From positions 1 through 41,876 of the forward strand of contig NZ_BDAY01000100.1 in NCBI RefSeq assembly GCF_001612685.1: a DNA stretch of 41,876 nucleotides, given 5' to 3'. The stretch comes from Nocardia altamirensis NBRC 108246 (GTDB taxonomy: Bacteria; Actinomycetota; Actinomycetes; Mycobacteriales; Mycobacteriaceae). Of this stretch, positions 1-9,413 are shown one piece after another. A program made the position numbers and the translations under genes. Positions within the stretch are counted from its first letter, which is position 1, and each line of letters opens with the position of its first letter. The notes below the pieces were generated by a model that worked only from the letters and a program-made list of their open reading frames with translations, did no database searches and was not told the origin of the DNA.

Positions 1-684
1 TGTCTGGAGCGTCGTGTTCGCGGTGTCGGTAGCACCACGCGCATCTTGAGAACGAGGGTCGGCTGGGTGCCGGGATGTCATGGACGATGTGGTTCCGGCT
101 GGAGCCCGCCCTTGGGCATCGCCCCGATGTGTAACTCTGCGACTGTTTGTTTTCATTGCGTGCTGTCACCACCACCACCACGACGTCGGTGGCGTCGGGC
201 GATTAGCTCGGTATCGGCAGAAATCAGCAGTTCATGGCGGCGAGAATGCGGTGTAGATGCTGTACGAGCCGCGCTGGGGGCACGAACTGACACATTCGTA
301 GCCAGGTGTAGTCCGACGGTCTGTCGAAATTCGGCACCTCAGCCGGTGTTAGACGGTAGGAGTCCGTCGATACCGCAGGTGGTGAAGGAGTTGCTCTATG
401 GCTGGTTTGCGCTGTTCGTCCGGCGCTGACGCGTCGGTCGCTAGTCCAGACGATCGGTCCTATCGCAGGATGCGTGGCGTTGGTGGCGGTTTTCGCTATG
501 CGTATCGCCACGTTCGGGCATTTTTCATTGGTGGCCATGCCATCACCTTGGATGGGTGGCTGCCGGGCGGCAGGGGCCAAGCTGAAGATCGTATGCCCAT
601 GCGCGGCTTGACGACTCGATGTGTAGTGAGCGTTCATGGAACCGCGTTCCGTTACCAATCGCCCGCATCGGCAGAGGTCGGTCG
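1..684. other. Gene-poor left stretch, probably inside an integrated element
   Basis: I see no convincing gene here. The base composition looks less GC-rich than the rest of the window, and the open frames lack the third-position GC bias of the neighbouring genes. One plus-strand frame, open from about 357 to 609, carries a hydrophobic run (GPIAGCVALVAVFAMRIATF) resembling a membrane segment, but it has no good start codon and could be a decayed membrane or plasmid-transfer protein gene. Because a serine recombinase and a tRNA gene follow, I infer that this is the interior flank of a mobile element whose other end lies left of the window. Confidence 0.5.
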
Positions 685-897
685 ATGAGTCACAGGCCCG
701 AGGGCGGTGGTGCCGAAACGCCGCGATTACGGACGTTCGCCGAAGCCGAGATTCCCGAAGCGGAGATCGAGATCCGGATCGCTGAGGGATCCGATGGTGA
801 GGTGCTTGCTGAACTGCAAGCCAAGGCGTTGTGGGAGGTGACCAGATGGCAGCTAGCCCAGAACAACTCAGAAGATGGTCGACGACGAGCCGGATAG
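685..897 (+). CDS. Small acidic protein coupled to the serine recombinase
   Basis: This is a 70-residue ORF starting at an ATG and rich in Glu and Ala (for example AEAEIPEAEIEIRIAEG), ending in a basic RRRAG tail. I do not recognise a named domain. It overlaps the recombinase start at 846 by about 50 nt in another frame, so the two are probably translated together. Small ORFs in this position upstream of large serine recombinases are common in actinobacterial elements and are often called excisionase-like or accessory proteins, but no helix-turn-helix is visible here. The function is unknown. A start further upstream at 619 is possible but lacks a better ribosome binding site. Confidence 0.5.
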   Translation: MSHRPEGGGAETPRLRTFAEAEIPEAEIEIRIAEGSDGEVLAELQAKALWEVTRWQLAQNNSEDGRRRAG

Positions 898-2735
898 GTG
901 TCGACCGCGGCTCGCACACTGACCGTGCGAGTACAGGTTTCCGCGTTGCGTTCGTCGGTCGCACCTCCACCGCTGACCTGCAGGACCCCACGCTGTCTAT
1001 TCCGCGGCAGCACTCCGCCTGCGAGTTCGCGCTGCCTGATAGCGCGACCATCGTCGCGTACTTCTACGACATCGAGTCCGGCCGGAAGGAACTCGCGGCT
1101 CGCGGTCGCAGTGCGGCACATGATCAGTTCGATATACCGGTTCCTCGTGACGGGGGCATCCAGGACTTGCTTGCCGAAGCTGAGACTCCTGATCGCCGCT
1201 TCGACTACGCCATCTGCGAATCGATCGAACGTATCTCGCGCCGCACCTACTCCGGCACCAGCATCGAGCATCGCCTCGAAGAGGCTGGAGTACGTCTCCT
1301 CGCCGCCGACGAGCCGTTCAAACTCACGCGCACTAGTCACCATCGCAAGGAGAAGGTCGCGACTCAAGTGCTGACGCGGCGAGTCAAACAAGGCGTCGCC
1401 GAGTTCTACGTGCTGGAGATGCTGGAGAAGTCCTGGGACGGGTTTGCCGTTCACACCGAGGCCGGATACAACGTCGGCAAACCGTGCTACGGCTACCAGG
1501 CGCTGTTGGTCCAGCATCCCGTTCCTGCAAAGCGGGCCAAGGGCCAGAAGAAAACTCGACTCGAGCCGCATCCTGTCCACGGCCCCGTAGTGAAGAAAAT
1601 GTTTCGGTGGCGAGGCAGCGAGCGCCTCACATATCAGCAGATCGCGGATCGGCTCAACGAGGATCTGACGACCAACCCGGCCCCGATTCCAGTTGATCCG
1701 GAGACCGCCACCGGGCATTGGACGCACTCCAACGTGCGAGATGTCGTGACCAACCCCAAACACACTGGCCACATGGTGTGGAACCGGCGTGGCCGAAAGT
1801 CCAACAAGAACAGGATCAACCCGGTAGCAGAGTGGGTCTGGTCGGAAGCGCCGGTCCATGAACCACTGGTCAGCATGGAAGAGTTCCTCCTCGCTCAGGA
1901 GGTGTCCAGTGAGCGCGAACGCTCCCGTGCCGCCGCAGGCCCCAACTCGCATCCAGATACGAAACGCTCCTATCTGTTCCGCTCTCGCTTGGCGTGTGAC
2001 CACTGCAACCGCCGGATGTTCGGCAAAACCCGCAAGGTGTCCGCCTACTACGTGTGCGCCCCAAAGAAGGGGTACATTCCCGAAGGGCATCCCACAGCCG
2101 GGCAGTTCTTCGTCCGGGAACAAGACCTGATCGAGCATCTCAACACATTCCTCAACCGCCACGTCTTCGGTGAGTACCGGCGAACACTGCTGGAGGACAG
2201 CGACGTTGATGCGAAGGCCGCGAGCGAGCGCGAAAAGCAGTCGGTCACCCTACGTCAGGGCATCGCGGAGGCTGAGACCAAGATGAAGCGTTTGGTCCGC
2301 AGCCTGGAACTGGTCGACGATCCCGACCGCGAGCTTGTCCGCGACATCAACGACCGCCGTGCCGAGCTCCGCACGCAGCAGACCCAGTTGCAGGCTCGGC
2401 TCGCCGAGATCGAAGCCGAGGTGTTGCGCGTGTCGAGTCCTGGGTTGATTAATTCTCTGCCGATTGGGTACTTGCGCGTGGAGGAGTTGCCGCACGGGTT
2501 GGCGCGGCAGCTGTTCGATGCCCTACGGCTGGAGGTTCGCTACAACAAGACCCACAACCGGCTCAGCTACCGGATCACTCTGGTAGTCGGCACCTTGGCC
2601 CTCGTTCATCGGGTGGCGCAGGAGGCGCTGATCGCAGCTACCAATGAAGACGCCGCCACTCCCGGCAGGAGTGACGGCGCGATGGTTGGCACCATCTGTG
2701 TGGCGCCCCCGGCAGGAATCGAACCTGCGACCTAG
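846..2735 (+). CDS. Large serine recombinase (integrase) of a mobile element
   Basis: A site-specific recombinase of the large serine (resolvase/invertase-type) family, about 629 aa from the ATG at 846. An ATG-less start 15 nt upstream (831) is also possible. The N-terminal catalytic domain shows GRTSTADLQDPTLSIPRQ with the likely nucleophile Ser41, then FYDIESGR and the arginine motif ESIERISRR. It is followed by the Recombinase domain (about residues 210-310), a zinc-ribbon segment beginning CDHC near residue 380, and a long charged coiled-coil stretch. The second half of the zinc ribbon shows only one obvious Cys (YYVCAPKK), so a His or other residue may complete it. The reading frame runs on through a hairpin and ends inside the opposite-strand tRNA-Arg gene: its last 11 codons are antisense tRNA (the familiar PPAGIEPAT translation) and not a protein domain. 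It probably catalyses integration of the element at that tRNA. Confidence 0.9.
   Translation: MAASPEQLRRWSTTSRIGVDRGSHTDRASTGFRVAFVGRTSTADLQDPTLSIPRQHSACEFALPDSATIVAYFYDIESGRKELAARGRSAAHDQFDIPVPRDGGIQDLLAEAETPDRRFDYAICESIERISRRTYSGTSIEHRLEEAGVRLLAADEPFKLTRTSHHRKEKVATQVLTRRVKQGVAEFYVLEMLEKSWDGFAVHTEAGYNVGKPCYGYQALLVQHPVPAKRAKGQKKTRLEPHPVHGPVVKKMFRWRGSERLTYQQIADRLNEDLTTNPAPIPVDPETATGHWTHSNVRDVVTNPKHTGHMVWNRRGRKSNKNRINPVAEWVWSEAPVHEPLVSMEEFLLAQEVSSERERSRAAAGPNSHPDTKRSYLFRSRLACDHCNRRMFGKTRKVSAYYVCAPKKGYIPEGHPTAGQFFVREQDLIEHLNTFLNRHVFGEYRRTLLEDSDVDAKAASEREKQSVTLRQGIAEAETKMKRLVRSLELVDDPDRELVRDINDRRAELRTQQTQLQARLAEIEAEVLRVSSPGLINSLPIGYLRVEELPHGLARQLFDALRLEVRYNKTHNRLSYRITLVVGTLALVHRVAQEALIAATNEDAATPGRSDGAMVGTICVAPPAGIEPAT
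2651..2679 (+). terminator. Hairpin inside the end of the recombinase ORF
   Basis: A 12-bp stem with one C/A mismatch (arms 2651-2662 and 2668-2679) and a 5-nt loop, followed by a perfect 6-bp hairpin at 2681-2696 (GATGGT/ACCATC). No U-tract follows. Its place at the 3' end of the recombinase and just before the tRNA suggests a terminator, or part of the attachment site arms. It lies inside the open frame, which suggests that the original stop of the recombinase lay elsewhere. Confidence 0.45.
2701..2735. other. Candidate attachment site (tRNA 3' half)
   Basis: The recombinase gene abuts and runs into the 3' half of tRNA-Arg, the classic layout of an element integrated at a tRNA 3' end that restores the gene. 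The crossover core would lie between the anticodon loop and the CCA end. The matching copy should lie left of the window. This is an inference from layout and the non-canonical tRNA pairs; the exact core cannot be set from one junction. Confidence 0.4.
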
Positions 2736-2777
2736 GGATTAGAAGGCCCTTGCTCTATCCAACTGAGCTACGGAGGC
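2701..2777 (-). tRNA. tRNA-Arg (anticodon TCT), 3' end facing the recombinase
   Basis: The minus strand folds as a 77-nt cloverleaf with encoded CCA (2701-2703). The acceptor stem is GCCTCCG/CGGGGGC, the D arm GCTC/GAGC, the anticodon loop CTTCTAA giving TCT, and the T arm GCAGG-TTCGATT-CCTGC. Two pairs are imperfect: U4-G69 in the acceptor and C31-U39 at the top of the anticodon stem. Both combine a 5'-half base with a 3'-half base, as would be seen if the 3' half had been supplied by an integrated element. It may still be functional. Confidence 0.93.
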
Positions 2778-2846
2778 AGTGGGTTCCACCATGGCCGACA
2801 TTGGTCGTGCTGTCCAGCGCGCCAATTATAGCGACCGACCAGATGG

Positions 2847-3233
2847 CTACGGGTCAAGCACGACGGCCAACACGAGCATTGCGGCCATGATCACTTCGAG
2901 CACCAGGAAGAACCAGACTGGATAGAAGGCGGAAGGTTCTTCTATGCAGGCCGACCAGACGCGCCCGACCGCCATCCCGCCGAGGGCGGCAGCGACCGCA
3001 ACGCAGACGCCGAATCGCAGGTCACCGACATCGACGGCGGCCAAAACCAGCACCACCGCGATAGCGATCCCGAAGCCGCCGTAGACGGCCCGCACCTCGG
3101 CGCGCGAGTCGGGTCTGTCGGCGAGCACCCCGAGCGAGTCGACGAGTTGGCTGGGCCGCAAGAGCCCGAAAACTCCCATGGCGGCAAAGAACAACGCCAC
3201 CATGGCAATCAACACGATCGAGACGATCGACAT
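2847..3233 (-). CDS. DUF4345-type small membrane protein
   Basis: A 128-residue integral membrane protein starting at an ATG with a good ribosome binding site (AGGAGGTGCAATG). Four hydrophobic segments are visible: residues about 2-22 (SIVSIVLIAMVALFFAAMGV), 45-62, 68-85 and 100-122. A conserved-looking GLLRPSQLVDSLGV stretch follows the first segment. The pattern of four helices with an early LRP motif fits the DUF4345 family, whose function is unknown. It is transcribed toward tRNA-Arg and divergently from the CopD-CtaG gene across an 82-nt gap that must hold both promoters. A longer frame upstream is a shadow of the divergent gene. Confidence 0.75.
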   Translation of the reverse strand: MSIVSIVLIAMVALFFAAMGVFGLLRPSQLVDSLGVLADRPDSRAEVRAVYGGFGIAIAVVLVLAAVDVGDLRFGVCVAVAAALGGMAVGRVWSACIEEPSAFYPVWFFLVLEVIMAAMLVLAVVLDP

Positions 3234-3315
3234 TGCACCTCCGTGATTCGCCGCCCACAATATCGGCCCAAACCCGACGCGGCCATGCGTTAACAATCGA
3301 ACTACCCTCAGTCGT

Positions 3316-5349
3316 ATGTCGTCAGCGCAGGATCCGTCCGCTTCACCTGATCTCGAGGTCACTCGGACGGCGGCGACATACGCGGTGTTGGTGGCGCTGG
3401 CCTGCGCGATCGCTGCGGTGGTCGCGGCGCCGGTTGTCGGTCTGTCTGCGGCGCAGGCGCTGAGCCTGCTCGGCATCCCCGACCCTGGTGCGCTGACCAC
3501 CTACGGCCTGCCCGCGGTGCGTGCGCTCGCCGATCTGTCGGCGGCGTTGACGGTCGGTTCGCTCCTGTTCGCGGCGTTTCTGGTGCCGCCGCAGGCGAAC
3601 GGACTGCTGGATGTCGGCGGCTATCGCGCGGTGCGAAGGGCTTCGAATTTCGCGCTCATCTGGGCGGCCTGCGCGGCGTTGCTTATCCCGTTGACCGTGT
3701 CCGACACCACAGGCCAGCCGGTCAGCGCCACCTTGCGGCCCGAGGCGTTGTGGCGCGCGATCGATCAGATCGAACTGGCAGGCGCCTGGCGCACCACGGT
3801 GTTGTTCGCGCTGATCGTCGCGATCGGTGCTCGGCTCGCGCTGCGCTGGGGATGGACGCCGGTGCTGTTCGGTGCGTCCATCGTGACGATGATGCCGCTC
3901 GCGTTGACCGGGCATTCGTCCTCCGGTGGTGCGCACGATGTCGCCACGAACAGCCTGATCCTGCACCTGGTTTCGGCCGCTGTGTGGGTGGGCGGTCTGT
4001 TCGCGCTGCTGGCGCACGCGCGTCGCGGCGGCGCGCATACCGATCTCGCGGCTCGGCGATTCTCGCTGACGGCCACTGTCGCGTACATCACCATCGGCGC
4101 CAGCGGGGTGATCAACTCGTGGGTTCGGGTGCCATGGGACGAACTGTTCACCACCACCTACGGCAGGCTGGTGCTGGCGAAGGCGGGCGCCCTGGTCGTC
4201 CTCGGCCTGATCGGTTTCGTGCAACGGCGTGCGGCGTTGCCCGCGCTCGTCGCGGATCCGAAGGACCGTGCCGCGCTGATCCGGTTCGCCGGTGTCGAGG
4301 TGCTGGTGTTCGCGGCGACCATGGGTCTTGCGGTCGGCCTCGGCCGGACACCGCCCCCGCCGCCTGGCTCGGAGCCGACACTGGCCGAGGTCGAACTCGG
4401 CTACAACCTCGCCGGACCGCCGACGGTCGCGCGGCTGCTGTTCGACTGGCGCTTCGATCTGATCTTCGGCACCCTCGCCATCGTCCTCGCGGTGCTGTAT
4501 CTGTTTGGTGTGCGCCGACTTCGGGCCCGAGGTGACGAATGGCCGATCGGCCGGACCTTCGCCTGGCTGTCCGGCTGTGTGGTGCTGCTGATCGCGACCT
4601 CGTCCGGTGTCGGCCGGTATTCGCCCGCGATGTTCAGCGTGCACATGGGCGCCCATATGGCGTTGTCCATGCTCGCGCCGATCCTGTTCGCGCTCGGCGG
4701 TGCGGTGACGCTGGCGTTGCGAGCCCTGCCGCCCGCAGGCCGGACCGGTGCGCCGGGGCCGCGCGAGTGGCTGCTTGCGGCAGTGCACAATCCGGTCTCG
4801 CGATTCCTGACGCATCCGATTGTGGCGTCGGCCATCTTCGTCGGCGGGTTCTACGCGCTGTACCTCGGCGGAATCTTCGACGCGTACGCGGATTCCCATG
4901 CGGCACACCTGATGATGAACCTGCACTTCCTGCTGAGCGGCTACCTGTTCTACTGGGTGGTCATCGGCATCGATCCCAAACCGCGCCAAGTGGAACCGTT
5001 GACCAGGCTCGCCATGGTGTTCGGTTCGCTGCCGTTCCACGCCTTCTTCGGCATCGCGTTGATGAGCATGACCACGGTGCTCGGCGGCTGGTTCTATCGC
5101 GGACTCGGTCTCGGCTGGAACGGGGACCTGCTCGGCGATCAACGCACCGGCGGCAGCCTGGCCTGGGCGAGCGGTGAGGTGCCGTTGGTCGTGGTGATGC
5201 TGGCGTTGCTCATCCAATGGTCGCGCAGCGATCGGCGGTTGGCGCAGCGCACCGATCGGGCCGCCGACCGTGACCATGACGCGGCCCTCGCCGCGCACAA
5301 CGCGATGTTCGCCGAGCTGGCCAAACGAGACCGTGAGGTACGTAAGTGA
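3316..5349 (+). CDS. CopD/CtaG fusion: copper resistance and cytochrome c oxidase assembly protein
   Basis: A 677-residue polytopic membrane protein. The N-terminal half (about residues 15-330) has the eight or so helices of CopD-type copper proteins, with TGHSSSGGAHDVATNSL and HLVSAAVWVGGLFAL as typical conserved His-containing stretches. The C-terminal half (about 375-640) matches the caa3_CtaG family, with HMGAHMALSMLAP and HLMMNLHFLLSGYLFYW motifs whose His and Met residues could bind copper. The family is thought to deliver copper to cytochrome c oxidase at the outer face of the membrane. The ATG at 3316 is used; the leader is short. The C-terminal tail is charged and cytoplasmic (DRDHDAALAAHNAMFAELAKRDREVRK region). 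A 49-codon ORF overlaps its stop by 4 nt. Confidence 0.9.
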   Translation: MSSAQDPSASPDLEVTRTAATYAVLVALACAIAAVVAAPVVGLSAAQALSLLGIPDPGALTTYGLPAVRALADLSAALTVGSLLFAAFLVPPQANGLLDVGGYRAVRRASNFALIWAACAALLIPLTVSDTTGQPVSATLRPEALWRAIDQIELAGAWRTTVLFALIVAIGARLALRWGWTPVLFGASIVTMMPLALTGHSSSGGAHDVATNSLILHLVSAAVWVGGLFALLAHARRGGAHTDLAARRFSLTATVAYITIGASGVINSWVRVPWDELFTTTYGRLVLAKAGALVVLGLIGFVQRRAALPALVADPKDRAALIRFAGVEVLVFAATMGLAVGLGRTPPPPPGSEPTLAEVELGYNLAGPPTVARLLFDWRFDLIFGTLAIVLAVLYLFGVRRLRARGDEWPIGRTFAWLSGCVVLLIATSSGVGRYSPAMFSVHMGAHMALSMLAPILFALGGAVTLALRALPPAGRTGAPGPREWLLAAVHNPVSRFLTHPIVASAIFVGGFYALYLGGIFDAYADSHAAHLMMNLHFLLSGYLFYWVVIGIDPKPRQVEPLTRLAMVFGSLPFHAFFGIALMSMTTVLGGWFYRGLGLGWNGDLLGDQRTGGSLAWASGEVPLVVVMLALLIQWSRSDRRLAQRTDRAADRDHDAALAAHNAMFAELAKRDREVRK

Positions 5350-5495
5350 GTGATCGGTCCGCTGGCGCATCGTCGCCGCAGGCGAAAGCCGCCGCACATG
5401 CAGGCCGTTCTTCAGGTATGAAGGGCATGGCGCCCTCGGGCGCAACATCGGTGCGGATGGTGGAGTCGAGTGTGGTCGAGGTGTTGTTGTGCTAG
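5346..5495 (+). CDS. Possible 49-aa ORF coupled to copD-ctaG
   Basis: A GTG start overlaps the stop of the CopD-CtaG gene (GTGA), giving a 49-residue peptide beginning VSDRSAGASSPQAKAAAHAG and ending VVEVLLC. I recognise no domain. The overlap suggests translational coupling, but the composition is low in complexity and the frame may be chance. It contains a short GCGCCC/GGGCGC hairpin. Confidence 0.25.
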   Translation: MSDRSAGASSPQAKAAAHAGRSSGMKGMAPSGATSVRMVESSVVEVLLC

Positions 5496-5544
5496 CTGAC
5501 AGCGCGCATTCGCGTACGGCGGAACCGGGCGCGAGCGAGGCGCC

Positions 5545-6510
5545 GTGGTGACCGAGCGATCCATCCTGTGCTCTGAACAGATCGAGCGCGTCTACCGATC
5601 CGATGTGCGGGCGGCGCGGCGCAGGCTGGCCGGGCGGATCCGCAAGACGCCGGTCTTCCACACCTCCGTCGCCGGGCCGAACGGGCCGGTTCCGGTCACG
5701 ATGAAACTCGAATACCTTCAGTACGGCGGCACTTTCAAGGTTCGCGGCAGTCTCAACGCGCTGCTGGAATCCGCCGACTGCACCGATCAGGTGGTCATCG
5801 CCTCCGGCGGCAACGCGGGCATCGCCGCCGCCTTGGCTGCCGCGCAGCTCGGAAAGTCTTGCACCGTAGTGGTTCCGGAGTCAGCGCCGCACACCAAGGT
5901 CGCCGCGATGTGGTCGCACGGCGCTGAAGTGCTCTGGCACGGAACGACTTACGCCGAAGCGCTCGATCATGCGATCGAATTGGCCAAGGAACGCAAGGCT
6001 CTTCGACTACACGCCTACGATTTGCCCGCCATCGTTGCGGGCGCGGGCGTCGTCGGCCTGGAAATCGAGGAGCAGGTGCGCGGTCGTCCGCCGGTGCTCG
6101 CCGCCGTCGGCGGGGGAGGGCTGGTTGCGGGCATTGCCGCCGCGATCGGCAGGCGCCAGCAGGTGATCGGCATCGAACCCGAAGGTATCCCCACCCTGCA
6201 CGCGGCACTCAACGCGAACCGACCGGTCGAGGTCGACGTCTCCAGCATCGCTGCGGAATCGTTGGGCGCCACCAGAATCGGCGATATCGCGATGGACATC
6301 GCGCGCCGCTACGAACTTCGCTCCCTCCTGGTCACCGACGACGCCATTGCCACTGCGCGCGATTACCTCTGGCGGGAATTCCGGATCGTCGTCGAACTGG
6401 CAGGCGCTGTGGCTCTTGCCGCTATCCAAAGCGGGGTCTACCTTCCTGCTCCCGACGAGCGTCCGGTAATCATCCTCTGCGGAGCCAACACCGATCTCGC
6501 TGTCCTGTAG
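5545..6510 (+). CDS. PLP-dependent threonine/serine dehydratase-like enzyme
   Basis: A 321-residue fold-type II PLP enzyme of the threonine/serine dehydratase (tryptophan synthase beta-like) family. The Schiff-base lysine is Lys65 in GGTFKVRGSLNAL, the substrate-binding loop is ASGGNAGIAAA (about residues 91-101), and the glycine-rich phosphate-binding loop is AVGGGGLVAGIA near residue 190. The C terminus (LCGANTDLAVL) resembles the usual CGGN ending. No ACT regulatory domain is present, so it is more like a catabolic or biodegradative dehydratase than IlvA. Two GTG codons (5545 and 5548) can serve as start. It is monocistronic as far as can be seen, and the exact substrate (Thr, Ser or hydroxyaspartate) is not fixed by the sequence. 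Confidence 0.85.
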   Translation: MVTERSILCSEQIERVYRSDVRAARRRLAGRIRKTPVFHTSVAGPNGPVPVTMKLEYLQYGGTFKVRGSLNALLESADCTDQVVIASGGNAGIAAALAAAQLGKSCTVVVPESAPHTKVAAMWSHGAEVLWHGTTYAEALDHAIELAKERKALRLHAYDLPAIVAGAGVVGLEIEEQVRGRPPVLAAVGGGGLVAGIAAAIGRRQQVIGIEPEGIPTLHAALNANRPVEVDVSSIAAESLGATRIGDIAMDIARRYELRSLLVTDDAIATARDYLWREFRIVVELAGAVALAAIQSGVYLPAPDERPVIILCGANTDLAVL

Positions 6511-6849
6511 GGCCACCGCTGCGACAGTCACGCCGGGCAGTCGGAACTGCGCTGGTGCTTCGACGAGATCGTGGAGACCACTACCTGCTGTGCGGTCGCC
6601 CGGCGGCAAGCTGCTCCGCTGCGGGTGCGTGAATGCGGTGCTTCGGCAGCACACTCGCTCGTTCACACCGCGGTTTGTGCGGCATCGCCGTTCGATCAGT
6701 GCGAAGCGAGAGATGTCCACAATTGAGAAAGTTGTGCACATTCTGCGATGTGGGGTCCCGGACGGCGCGGAGATCGATGAGGGTGGAGGAGTCTCCTTCG
6801 GGAGATTCTCGGGGACCGGCCTCGGGGTGAAAGGTGAAGGGGCGCAGCG
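6511..6849. promoter_or_regulatory. 339-nt intergenic leader with a UUCG hairpin before the SSB-like gene
   Basis: No gene is evident. At 6789-6808 there is an 8-bp hairpin with one mismatch (GAGTCTCC, loop TTCG, GGAGATTC) located about 40 nt before the SSB-like start codon, without a T-tract. Just upstream, CACAA and TTGTG form a short inverted repeat around TTGAGAAAG near 6718-6735. These may be promoter and leader elements of the SSB-like gene or the end of the dehydratase transcript. Confidence 0.35.
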
Positions 6850-7404
6850 ATGTACGAGGCCAACGCGGCTGTGGTGGGGACGGTGGTGAACCATCCGGCG
6901 AAGCGAGAGCTGCCGAATGGCGATCAGGTACTGACCTTTCGGATGGCCAGCAACTCGCGGAGGTTGGATCAGGCGAGCGGGGAATGGGTCGACAACGGGA
7001 CGTTGTTTCTGACGGTGAGCTGCTGGCGGAGGTTGGCCGCAGGCGTGGAAGCGTCGTTGCGGCGCGGCGACCCGGTCATCGTGTACGGCCAGCTGCGCTC
7101 GGTCGAGTATCGGACCAAAGACGGCGTGGACCGGCGGGATCTGGAGATGCGGGCCAGTGCGGTCGGCCCTGATCTGGGCCGATGCACCGCTCAGGTGACC
7201 CGATGGTCGGAGGTGCGGAATACTCAGGACCGATTCAGTGCTGAACCTCTGGGGCCAGGGGGCGAACCCCTGACATCCGGCGGCCAGGCTCCGACACTCG
7301 GGGCTGCGGTCCAGATGCCGAATGGCGATGGGCTGGGGGAGAATGTCGCAGCCCCTCCTGCGGCACCACCCCGAAGCATCCACCCCGAGCACGCTGACGC
7401 CTGA
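6850..7404 (+). CDS. Single-stranded DNA-binding protein-like (Rv2478c type)
   Basis: A 184-residue protein with an N-terminal OB fold (about residues 3-110): YEANAAVVGTVVNHPAKREL, then FRMASNSRR, LFLTVSCWRRLA and GDPVIVYGQLRSVEY are typical SSB strands, with Trp and Phe residues for base stacking. The C-terminal 70 residues are Pro/Gly-rich and disordered, but lack the acidic DDDIPF-type tip of the main replicative SSB and end in HPEHADA. This points to the accessory SSB paralogue found just before ettA in mycobacteria (Rv2478c). It precedes ettA by 89 nt in the same direction. The ATG at 6850 follows a GAAGGGG ribosome binding site. Confidence 0.85.
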   Translation: MYEANAAVVGTVVNHPAKRELPNGDQVLTFRMASNSRRLDQASGEWVDNGTLFLTVSCWRRLAAGVEASLRRGDPVIVYGQLRSVEYRTKDGVDRRDLEMRASAVGPDLGRCTAQVTRWSEVRNTQDRFSAEPLGPGGEPLTSGGQAPTLGAAVQMPNGDGLGENVAAPPAAPPRSIHPEHADA

Positions 7405-7493
7405 CCACCGGCGCCGCGGACTTTTGGCTGAGCGTCGCGAGGGGTATCCGCCGGTTCAACTCACCGTTTCCGACACCGATAGGCTTCCTCCTT

Positions 7494-9170
<1,677 letters not shown>

Positions 9171-9182
9171 TTGGGGTTGCCA

Positions 9183-9221
9183 ACGGGGCAGGTGGTTAAA
9201 CCACCTGCCCCGTCCTTTTTG
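9183..9221 (+). terminator. Strong rho-independent terminator after ettA
   Basis: A perfect 14-bp stem (arms 9183-9196 and 9200-9213) with a TAA loop, followed by CCTTTTT. It starts 13 nt after the ettA stop and separates ettA from gdh. Confidence 0.92.
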
Positions 9222-9290
9222 TCTCGTATCCGGCACAACCACGACCGGCCCGTGCCCACGGCCCGCGCGAAGCTCGCTAGGGTGGAACCC

Positions 9291-9413
9291 GTGAATGCGA
9301 AGGCGCAGTTCGATCAATCGGTGGTCCCTACCGCCGACCTGGTGGCCGAGCTGATCCGAGGTTCCGCTCGGGTGCCGCTGCCGCCGCGGAAAGTCCCTGT
9401 CGCACTCACCTGA
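9291..9413 (+). CDS. Possible 40-aa leaderless small ORF before gdh
   Basis: A GTG start opens a 40-residue frame (VNAKAQFDQSVVPTADLVAE...KVPVALT). It lies exactly 7 nt after TAGGGT, a plausible -10 element, so a leaderless transcript is possible. This is common in actinobacteria. No family is recognised. It lies in the 380-nt gap between the ettA terminator and gdh; the rest of that gap holds a short hairpin (GTTCG/CGAAC near 9416-9430) and a TACTCT that may be the gdh -10. It may be a leader peptide or a real small protein. Confidence 0.35.
   Translation: MNAKAQFDQSVVPTADLVAELIRGSARVPLPPRKVPVALT

Noticed and set aside
224..1051. A 275-codon minus-strand frame across the recombinase start
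   Set aside because: It has no ribosome binding site or recognisable domain, and it overlaps the catalytic domain of the recombinase on the other strand.
2703..2735. PPAGIEPAT as a conserved C-terminal motif of the recombinase
   Set aside because: It is the well-known translation of antisense tRNA sequence, here the 3' half of tRNA-Arg.
3343..5661. A 772-codon minus-strand frame
   Set aside because: It is rich in Arg, His and Gln, as expected for a shadow of the CopD-CtaG membrane gene, with no domain.
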